DNA from: an uncultured Austwickia sp.
Lineage (GTDB): Bacteria > Actinomycetota > Actinomycetes > Actinomycetales > Dermatophilaceae
Reading direction: 5' to 3'
Length of the DNA: 5,114 nucleotides
NCBI GenBank assembly: GCA_934678955.1
Contig: CAKUSI010000289.1
Location: 1 to 5,114, forward strand
Part shown: positions 1-5,114 of the stretch, one piece after another
Numbering within the stretch: the stretch's first letter is position 1
Layout: each line of letters opens with the position of its first letter
Program-made: the position numbers and the translations under genes
The notes under the pieces: model-generated
Databases searched by the model: none
Seen by the model: the letters and a program-made list of their open reading frames with translations, nothing else
Told to the model about the DNA's origin: nothing

Positions 1-315
1 CTGCCGGCGGCGGCGCCTCCTCAGAGTGGACGCATCGACGTCCAGCCCCATCCCGGCTGCCAGTTCGACGGCGTCCAAGAACTGCGTCGGGTCAGCACGA
101 CCCGCCTCGTCGACGTCGACCCCCTCCGTACGGAGGAGGTCACGCGGGTCGTCTGTCCGGTGCTGGTCGGTCCAGCGGAATTGGGCAGACACAGTCCCGC
201 CAGCGTTCAGCACGCGCCACGGGTTCGGCATCGCATGGTTCGCGATCGCCTGACCCACCGGGACGGGATGACTCCCGACCACGACTGCTACCTCGCCGTA
301 TGTGGTCCATCTGAT
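1..315 (-). CDS. Frame-displaced ATL/MGMT-like winged-helix domain, probable C-terminal part of the neighbouring DUF262 protein, partial at the window edge
   Basis: Reading the minus strand in the frame -1 to the DUF262 gene gives an open stretch from 354 to the window edge (118 codons). From about 312 it reads RWTTYGEV, then a helix with GSHPVPVGQAIANH, then MPNPWRVLNAGG, then FRWTDQ and a tail with LLRTEGV and GRADPTQF. This matches the DNA-binding winged helix of O6-alkylguanine-DNA alkyltransferases and ATL proteins (TYGxVA, xxVGxA, PCHRVxxxxG). Where alkyltransferases have PCHRV this has NPWRV, so the acceptor cysteine is absent; the position of the DNA-intercalating arginine before 'VG' also seems to be V or P. 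Such a domain would bind DNA without transferring alkyl groups. There is no ATG at its beginning. A GTG at 282, preceded by GAGGT and 5 nt past the DUF262 stop, could allow reinitiation but would lose the TYGEVA helix. An indel in one ancestral fused gene is the better explanation. The visible end is arginine-rich and the stop lies outside the window. Confidence 0.7.
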   Translation of the reverse strand, partial: MRWTTYGEVAVVVGSHPVPVGQAIANHAMPNPWRVLNAGGTVSAQFRWTDQHRTDDPRDLLRTEGVDVDEAGRADPTQFLDAVELAAGMGLDVDASTLRRRRRRQ

Positions 316-2075
316 GGGATCCCCGCGAGGACGGTGGCGACGTCCAGACGCAGTTCAGACTCCCGGTCGCGGGCCCCGACGAGTTTCTCGTTGGGGCCCG
401 GCCACAGGTCGATGATGCGCTCGGCCAGTTCCTGCCCGCGTTCGGTGATCTTGCTGGCACCCCACGTCGGGTGCTCGGCGATCGTCTGGTTCATGCGCAC
501 GGCGCTCTTGGCGAGCATCGTGCGCTTCTGCGAGAACGGCCGGTTGCTCAACTCGCTGTTGTACCCCGACAGCGTGAGATTCCCCAACGTGTGGACGAGG
601 CGCTCGTGCTCGAACGCCACCTCGGCCTCCGCGGGCAAGCTGGCAGCGAACTCGGCGCGCACGGCGTCCGTCAACGTCTGGGGCAGCACATGCTCGATGG
701 TGAGCTGCTTGGCGTCCACCGGCTCCTTCGGCCGCAGGGCTTCCTCGAGCCACAGCAGAATGAGCTTCTTCTGGGACGCCCGCCCCTGCCAGTAGAACGG
801 AACGGATGTCACGGACTCTCGCACCTGGGCGTCCGTCCCGAAGTGCTTGCGCCCCTCCGACAGGTAATCCCGCAACGCCGCCTCGACGTCGGACGCCTCG
901 GTGATGGCGCCGACCGCCTGCAAGAGCGTCCGGTTCAAGCCTGCGGTCGCCCTCCCGATCACGATCCTGCGAACGAAGTACGACTCCAGGCAGAGGAGGG
1001 CTGCGATGGCCTTGTCGTCGGAGGCGCGTCCTGCTGCTCGCTGCGCCAGCACCTGCATCACGATCGGGTACGCCGTCGTGGAGCCCCAGGCCCGGATGCG
1101 CTCGAGCCGCTTTTGTAGGGCCTGGTTCTGCTCGCGTTCGGGTTTGAGGATGGTTGCCAGCACGTCGCCGAGCGTGGCGATTCGCTGGATCTCCGCCTCG
1201 ACCTGCGCCGGGGTGGTCAGCGTGTCGAAGCGGCGTTGCTGCCCCACGTAGGTGTCCGACTGCTTGGCCTTCTCGTCGCTCTGCACCAGATCCAGCCAGA
1301 ACAACAACTCCAGGTTCTCCGAACCGAGCTTGTCCTCCAACGGACGCCACAGCGCCTCGTAGACTTCTTCTGCCCGATCACCCAGGCGCATGAACAAGTG
1401 GTTCTTGAGCAGATCCGACTGGGTGAGTCGCAGTCCGGTGTTGTTGAGCGACTCGAAGATCCGGTGCGCGTTGTCGCCCGCCTCCGCTGTCACCGCGACC
1501 AGGGCGAGTCCACGGAGCACGGCGTTCTCGATGGCCGCGATGTCGTGGGGATCCTCGGGATCGTCGATCTCGGCCAGCTTCACTCGGAAGCGACGGTAGG
1601 CCGCACCGACGGCGTCCTCGCCACCTGCCTCCGCGCTCGCACGCACGATCGCCAGGTACGCCGATCGGTCGGCCTGCGTCGGCACCAGCTTGGGAGGCTT
1701 GCCGGCGTCGTACGTGTTCACGAGGTACTGGGCATCGATCCGGTCGCGGTGTTCCTGGCCGTCGGACTCGGCCAAGTGGTCGCGGATCGCGGCCAACAGG
1801 ATCGACAAGGTGGTGAGCCGTTGCTGACCGTCGACGACCAGGAACTTGTGGACGCCGACCACACCGTTGTCCGGACTCGCCGCCAGTACCAGCGACCCGA
1901 TGAAGTGGGTGGAGGTACCCCCGGCCCGACGTGCCTCGGCAATCTCGATCAGGTCGTCCCACAACTGGTCGATCTGCTTGGGCCCCCACGAGTACACGCG
2001 CTGGTACAGCGGCACCTGGTACTGCCGCTTGCCCTCGAGGATGCCCTCGAGGTTGGTCTCGTTCGCCTTCACCAT
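288..2075 (-). CDS. DUF262/DUF1524 protein (GmrSD/RloF-like restriction nuclease), C-terminus frameshifted
   Basis: This 595-residue protein has the architecture of single-chain GmrSD-type enzymes, which cut modified (e.g. glucosylated hydroxymethylcytosine) phage DNA in an NTP-dependent way; RloF relatives often sit in type I R-M loci. N-terminal DUF262: VPLYQRVYSW at 21-30, FIGSLVL at 58-64, the hallmark DGQQRLTT at 82-89, and IFESLNNTG near 207-214 followed by DLLKN at 221-225. C-terminal DUF1524 (HNH-like nuclease): IEHVLPQ at 460-466 with the expected catalytic H462, HTLGNLT at 495-501, N506, and FSQKR at 514-518. All key residues seen are intact. The ATG at 2075 is chosen because GGAGGA lies 5-6 nt upstream and the family's N-terminus begins just after it; the frame is open up to an ATG at 2135, but that adds 20 unfamiliar residues without a good ribosome site. 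The last residues (after LAGIP, about 586) do not look like a natural end, since the ATL-like domain continues in another frame. The nuclease core is probably still made. The modification it recognises cannot be told from sequence. Confidence 0.9.
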   Translation of the reverse strand: MVKANETNLEGILEGKRQYQVPLYQRVYSWGPKQIDQLWDDLIEIAEARRAGGTSTHFIGSLVLAASPDNGVVGVHKFLVVDGQQRLTTLSILLAAIRDHLAESDGQEHRDRIDAQYLVNTYDAGKPPKLVPTQADRSAYLAIVRASAEAGGEDAVGAAYRRFRVKLAEIDDPEDPHDIAAIENAVLRGLALVAVTAEAGDNAHRIFESLNNTGLRLTQSDLLKNHLFMRLGDRAEEVYEALWRPLEDKLGSENLELLFWLDLVQSDEKAKQSDTYVGQQRRFDTLTTPAQVEAEIQRIATLGDVLATILKPEREQNQALQKRLERIRAWGSTTAYPIVMQVLAQRAAGRASDDKAIAALLCLESYFVRRIVIGRATAGLNRTLLQAVGAITEASDVEAALRDYLSEGRKHFGTDAQVRESVTSVPFYWQGRASQKKLILLWLEEALRPKEPVDAKQLTIEHVLPQTLTDAVRAEFAASLPAEAEVAFEHERLVHTLGNLTLSGYNSELSNRPFSQKRTMLAKSAVRMNQTIAEHPTWGASKITERGQELAERIIDLWPGPNEKLVGARDRESELRLDVATVLAGIPSDGPHTAR

Positions 2076-2079
2076 GCCA

Positions 2080-2086
2080 CTCCTCC
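2080..2086 (-). promoter_or_regulatory. Ribosome binding site of the DUF262 gene
   Basis: The minus strand reads GGAGGAG, ending about 4-5 nt before the ATG at 2075. It is close to the ideal anti-16S complement and decides the start against the in-frame ATG at 2135. Confidence 0.8.
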
Positions 2087-2101
2087 GGAATCTTCGTTCA
2101 T

Positions 2102-2123
2102 CCTGCCCTGTCGAGCAGGCAGG
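2102..2123. repeat. Small inverted repeat in the leader of the DUF262 gene
   Basis: CCTGCC (2102-2107) and GGCAGG (2118-2123) can pair with a 10-nt loop; an alternative pairing of CCTGC (2102-2106) with GCAGG (2115-2119) exists. It lies about 27 nt upstream of the DUF262 start, so it could be an operator or a leader hairpin. A 6-bp GC repeat also arises easily by chance at this base composition. Confidence 0.3.
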
Positions 2124-2219
2124 CGAAGGGAGCATCCCCGAGGCCGGTCAGTACTCGGTGCCGCGTTCGTCAAGGCCCGCGATGCGGACTGCGGGCGACC
2201 AGGACGCTGCTTGGACGGG

Positions 2220-2228
2220 TTATCCACA
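2220..2228 (+). promoter_or_regulatory. DnaA-box-like 9-mer TTATCCACA between divergent genes
   Basis: TTATCCACA is an exact match to the classical DnaA box. It lies 51 nt before the radC start and 144 nt upstream of the DUF262 start, in the only sizeable non-coding stretch of the window. A lone box is not an origin; it could allow DnaA-dependent control of radC or be fortuitous. No second box is seen nearby. Confidence 0.4.
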
Positions 2229-2279
2229 GGCCCTCACTCGCTCACGGTAGAGGTCGCGCCCGCCTGCGAGACTGCATGC

Positions 2280-2951
2280 ATGACCTCCCCACCCCTCCTG
2301 GCGTTGCCCGTCCACGACCGACCGCGCGAGCGGCTCCTGCGCGAGGGGTCACACGCATTGAGCGACGCCGAACTGGTGGCCATCCTGCTCGGGACCGGCG
2401 GGCGTGGTCGCAACGCCGTCGCCCTCGCGCAGGACGTTCTCGCCCGCTGCGGTGGGGTCGCGGGGCTGGCCCGTTGGGGCGTGCCCGAGCTCGCCCGCTT
2501 GAACGCTGTGGGCCCCGCGAAGGCCTCCCGACTGGTGGCGGCCTTGGCGTTGGTCGGACGCCTCGGGTCGCCCGAGCAGCACCCACGCCTGACCGACTCC
2601 GGCACGATCGCTGAGGTCGCCCAGGCTCGCCTCACCGGCGGACGGGTCGAACGCCTGCTCGTGCTGGTGGCCGATTCGGGGTTGCGGCTCCGCCACCTCG
2701 AGGAGGTGGCCAAGGGGGGCGCGAGTGGCTGTGGCCTGCCCGTGCGGGAGGTGCTCAGCACGGTGCTGCGCCACGACGGAGTCGCGTTCGCCTTGGCGCA
2801 CAACCACCCCGGTGGCGACCCGGCCCCGTCGGACATCGACCGCACAGCCACCCAGCGGGTGACGGACGCCGCCGGTCACGTCGGCCTTCGGTTCCTCGAC
2901 CATGTCGTGGTCACTGACGCCGCCTGGCGCAGCGTTACCGCATCGCGCTGA
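2280..2951 (+). CDS. radC: RadC family JAB/MPN domain protein (UPF0758)
   Basis: A complete RadC-type protein of 223 residues, close to the usual family length. The N-terminal part contains RPRERLL (14-20) and LSDAELVAILLGTG (27-40), followed by a helix-hairpin-helix-like segment around NAVGPAKASRLVAAL (75-89). The C-terminal JAB/MPN domain carries the metal-site signature HNHPGGDPAPSDID: H174, H176, S184 and D187, with E157 in VREV as candidate acidic partner. RadC was first linked to DNA repair in E. coli, but that role was later withdrawn; the biochemical function is still unclear, and family members are frequent in mobile and defence regions. The ATG at 2280 is chosen because family similarity starts right after it and no ATG or GTG in frame lies just upstream. 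There is no clear Shine-Dalgarno (only a weak GCGAG), so initiation may be weak or leaderless. Its 3' end overlaps the convergent hsdS by 17 nt. It is divergent from the DUF262 gene. Confidence 0.92.
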   Translation: MTSPPLLALPVHDRPRERLLREGSHALSDAELVAILLGTGGRGRNAVALAQDVLARCGGVAGLARWGVPELARLNAVGPAKASRLVAALALVGRLGSPEQHPRLTDSGTIAEVAQARLTGGRVERLLVLVADSGLRLRHLEEVAKGGASGCGLPVREVLSTVLRHDGVAFALAHNHPGGDPAPSDIDRTATQRVTDAAGHVGLRFLDHVVVTDAAWRSVTASR

Positions 2952-4041
2952 AGATCTCGTTCCGGGCCGCGGGGAGCACAGCTCCGGCGAGTACCTCGGC
3001 GCGCCTCGCAAGGGGCTTGATCCGATCGATCACCTGCAGAGAAGCCTCGATGGCGGCCTGCTCGCGCGGCCGCGGGATCGTGATGGGCAGCGCAAGGAAA
3101 TCCCGCTCCTTGAGCCGGTTCCGACTCGTCGGCGTGCTCCCAGTGCTGGCGGCGTTCACCGCCGCCGTGAACTTCGGGCTGAGAAGGCAAGCTAGCAGCA
3201 CCCGAGGACGGACGCCGTCCGTCCTCACCCGGAAGGTCGGGAACTCGTTCGATGCCCAACCCACGGCTGTGGCCAGGGCGAACGACTGTTTCCAGGCGAA
3301 CAGCCGGTTGTAGACGAGATCCCCAGGCTCGATGCGAAAAACCGCGCCTGGCAGTTCTGAGCCCGCCCTGAGCTCACGAGTGAAGAGCCCCTCCCCGTAC
3401 CACTTGACCCCCTGCATGGGGTACACGGTGTCGGCGGTCGGTTGCTCGCGCCTCGCAACGGGCTCCAGCACGTCCGAGACCACCAGCTCCTCCCCGGCCC
3501 AGTCGCGTTGCGTGATTCCGACCAAGTGGTCGACCCTCGCAGAGGACGTGGGGGTGGACAGGGCCCCGAGATGGGCGGCGATGCGGTCTTGGTCAGGGCG
3601 GGCGGGAAGAGGCACCCGAATGGCTTCGAATGCTGCGGGTTGTAGACGGCGTCGCCGGACGTTGGTCCCTGTGGAGCCATTGCGGACCCAGTTAAGAAAA
3701 CCCGGCCACGCGATGAGGTGCCGGAGATACTCAGCCGAGAGCGCATCGTCCTTGACGTCATACGTGATGAACTCGGGCGTGACCCACCGCCCATCCAGGC
3801 CGTCGGGTACCAGGGCGAGGGCGCCCTCCCACGCCATGAGCTTCGGGTAAACCAACCACCCCACCTGCACCCGCGTGAGCGTCTTGTACGCGGTCAGATC
3901 GCCCTGAAGTACACCGCTATCGAACGCGCCTCGCGCGTGGCTCTTGACGCCGAGAGTCGGGTAGAGGCGGCTCGGGTCGACTGCTGCGGCGCTCCCCGCC
4001 CGCAACATCAGCTCACGGAGCGGGATCCACTCGACCTTCAC
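2935..4041 (-). CDS. hsdS: Type I restriction-modification specificity subunit S
   Basis: HsdS selects the bipartite DNA target for the HsdM methylase and the HsdR translocase-nuclease. The 368-residue protein shows two target recognition domains (about 25-150 and 205-328), each ending in a family signature: RLQPAAFEAIRVPLPARPDQDRIAAHL (in two parts: RLQPAAF at 132-138, and PDQDRIAAHL at 149-158) and RLKERDF (309-315) with PREQAAIEASL (325-335). Helical spacers follow each. The two halves repeat with an offset near 180 residues: YPTLGVK (27) with YPMQGVK (207), and GWLVYPKLMAW (61) with GDLVYNRLFAW (240). The length is on the short side for a two-domain S subunit. The start is a GTG overlapping the hsdM stop (GTGA), which implies translational coupling; AAGGG lies about 9 nt upstream. 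The first spacer contains STPTSS (162-167), which should interrupt the helix usual here. The recognised sequence cannot be deduced from the protein alone. Confidence 0.93.
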   Translation of the reverse strand: MKVEWIPLRELMLRAGSAAAVDPSRLYPTLGVKSHARGAFDSGVLQGDLTAYKTLTRVQVGWLVYPKLMAWEGALALVPDGLDGRWVTPEFITYDVKDDALSAEYLRHLIAWPGFLNWVRNGSTGTNVRRRRLQPAAFEAIRVPLPARPDQDRIAAHLGALSTPTSSARVDHLVGITQRDWAGEELVVSDVLEPVARREQPTADTVYPMQGVKWYGEGLFTRELRAGSELPGAVFRIEPGDLVYNRLFAWKQSFALATAVGWASNEFPTFRVRTDGVRPRVLLACLLSPKFTAAVNAASTGSTPTSRNRLKERDFLALPITIPRPREQAAIEASLQVIDRIKPLARRAEVLAGAVLPAARNEIFSAMR

Positions 4042-5114
4042 AGCGCGAACCCTTCGACCTCGCGCTGCAGCTCCTCGTACAGCCGCAACAACTCCCGTTC
4101 GGTCTCGATCAGCTCAGCGACCAACTCCTTGGGGGAGCGGTGTTCGAGGTCGTCCGGGCGGTGTGGGTTGTGCAGGTCGAGGTTGTACCCGGACTCCCGG
4201 ATCGTCGCCGCCTCCACCGCCCATGCCCGTTCGTTCTCGACGCGATCGTCGCGGCGGCGTCCGCCCCACCAGGCCGCGCAGTCGGCGAACTCCTCGAAGC
4301 GCATCGGCTTGGTCTTGGTGTAGTTCTTGCGGCCCTCGGGGGCGGGGATCTCGTAGAACCACACCGACCCCTGCTTGCCCTTCTCGAAGAAGAGCACATT
4401 GCTGGGGATGATCGTGTACGGCGCGAAGACCCCGTTGGGGAGCCGCAGCACCGTGTGCAGGTTGAACCGGCTCATCAGGTCGGCCTTGATCTTGCCTCCC
4501 ACCCCTGTATCGAACAGCACGGAGTTGGGCACGACGATGCCGCAGCGTCCGGCGGGGCTGCGCTCGATCCGCGCCATCACCGACTGCAGGAACAGCCAGG
4601 CGGTCTCGGCCGTCCGGTACTGCACTGGGAAGTTGTCCTGAACGAGCTTCTCCTCCTCGCCGCCGAAGGGCGGGTTGGTGAGCACGACGTCCACGCCCGC
4701 GCGCTTGACCTCCGCCAGCGACACGTTCAACGAGTTCTGCTCGGTGAAGCTCGGCCGGTCGATCCCATGCAGCAGCAGGTTCATCTGGCCCAGCAGGAAT
4801 GGCATCGGCTTCTTCTCGATCCCGCGCAGCCCGGCCTTCACCTGCTCGACCTCGGACGCCGACACGTTCCCAGCCGTCATGTGCTTGAAGGCCTCGATGA
4901 GGAAGCCTCCGGTGCCGGCTGCCGGGTCGAGGACCGTCTCGCCGGGACGGGGGTCGACCTGCTCGACGATGAACCGGATCAGCGGACGTGGCGTGTAGAA
5001 CTCACCCGAGTCGCCGGCTGCGTCCCGCATCTCGCGGAGCATGGTCTCGTAGAAGACCGCCATGGCGTGCATCTCGTCGCGGTGGGAGAACTCGACCTTG
5101 TTGACCTGGTCGAC
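4038..5114 (-). CDS. hsdM: Type I restriction-modification DNA methyltransferase subunit M, partial (N-terminus outside the window)
   Basis: HsdM transfers a methyl group from AdoMet to N6 of adenine in the target chosen by HsdS. The visible 358 residues begin inside the protein (VDQVNKVEFSHRDEMHAMAVFYE), so the gene continues past the right edge and the ATG at 5072 is internal. Motifs in order: EFYTPRPLIRFIVEQV, the AdoMet motif I DPAAGTGGFL (codons 4928-4899), and motif IV NPPFGG (4676-4659), typical of N6-adenine methylases. Then follow VVPNSVLF, LPNGVFAPYT, and a C-terminal helical tail with RESGYNLDLHNPHRPDD and a Glu/Leu-rich end that in this family contacts HsdS. The missing part should be the N-terminal helical domain (about 130-150 residues judging from the usual length near 500). 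All visible catalytic residues are intact. It is the first gene of an M-S operon within the window; hsdR is not visible. Confidence 0.95.
   Translation of the reverse strand, partial: VDQVNKVEFSHRDEMHAMAVFYETMLREMRDAAGDSGEFYTPRPLIRFIVEQVDPRPGETVLDPAAGTGGFLIEAFKHMTAGNVSASEVEQVKAGLRGIEKKPMPFLLGQMNLLLHGIDRPSFTEQNSLNVSLAEVKRAGVDVVLTNPPFGGEEEKLVQDNFPVQYRTAETAWLFLQSVMARIERSPAGRCGIVVPNSVLFDTGVGGKIKADLMSRFNLHTVLRLPNGVFAPYTIIPSNVLFFEKGKQGSVWFYEIPAPEGRKNYTKTKPMRFEEFADCAAWWGGRRRDDRVENERAWAVEAATIRESGYNLDLHNPHRPDDLEHRSPKELVAELIETERELLRLYEELQREVEGFAL

Noticed and set aside
26..253. Plus-strand open frame of 75 codons at the left edge
   Set aside because: Opposite the ATL-like domain, Ser/Arg/Pro-rich, no recognisable motif.
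471..1118. Plus-strand open frame of 215 codons
   Set aside because: Lies entirely opposite the DUF262/DUF1524 coding sequence, whose conserved motifs are clear; low-complexity Arg/Leu-rich composition of an antisense shadow.
2076..2135. Upstream ATG at 2135 as start of the DUF262 protein
   Set aside because: The added 20 residues do not look like the family N-terminus, and the strong GGAGGA before the ATG at 2075 supports the shorter form.
2140..2190. Possible minus-strand promoter (TTGACG with TACTGA downstream)
   Set aside because: The spacing is only about 14 nt and the -10 match is poor, so it cannot be supported by eye.
1236..2279. Open plus-strand frame giving a 348-residue N-terminal extension to radC
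   Set aside because: It runs antisense through the DUF262 gene, shows no family resemblance, and RadC similarity begins exactly at the internal ATG at 2280. Typical high-GC antisense open frame.
2076..2279. Replication origin, because of the DnaA-box-like 9-mer
   Set aside because: Only one box, no AT-rich unwinding element and no dnaA or dnaN nearby.
1..5114. tRNA or rRNA genes, CRISPR arrays, insertion sequences, attachment sites
   Set aside because: No cloverleaf, regularly spaced repeats, transposase motifs or terminal inverted repeats seen; nearly all bases are accounted for by coding sequence.

Overview
The window looks like a defence or genome-integrity segment of a high-GC bacterium, most likely an actinomycete. 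The basis is a GC content near two thirds by eye, third codon positions rich in G and C, a GTG start, GGAGG-type ribosome binding sites, and dense coding on both strands. The assignment to Actinomycetota is an inference from composition and protein flavour; no marker gene is present.

Right part (4038-5114, minus strand): the C-terminal two thirds of a type I restriction-modification methyltransferase subunit (HsdM), cut by the window edge. Its AdoMet motif and NPPF catalytic motif are intact. Its stop codon overlaps the GTG start of hsdS in a GTGA tetranucleotide. HsdS (2935-4041, minus) is a compact 368-residue specificity subunit whose two target recognition domains resemble each other. No HsdR is visible; it would have to lie outside the window.

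Middle (2280-2951, plus strand): a complete radC-type gene (JAB/MPN fold with an HxH...SxxD metal site). It converges on hsdS, and the 3' ends overlap by 17 bases. The 204-base stretch between radC and the next gene (2076-2279) separates divergent genes and carries one perfect TTATCCACA DnaA-box-like 9-mer and a small inverted repeat.

Left part (1-2075, minus strand): a DUF262/DUF1524 protein of the GmrSD/RloF type, which belongs to a family that includes type IV restriction enzymes. Its reading frame stops at 288. In the -1 frame, without a gap, the sequence continues as a winged-helix domain related to O6-alkylguanine-DNA alkyltransferases and alkyltransferase-like (ATL) proteins. The join falls inside the conserved 'IP-x-RWTTYGEVA' entry to that domain, so the ancestral gene very probably encoded one protein (DUF262, then DUF1524, then the ATL-like domain) and a single-base indel near 313-324 separates the parts. 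The ATL-like domain lacks the acceptor cysteine.

Together the window shows a type I modification/specificity pair, a RadC protein and a modification-dependent-nuclease-like protein. This fits a restriction island with two different strategies for telling self from foreign DNA. The most interesting item is the frame-displaced ATL-like domain on the GmrSD-like nuclease.
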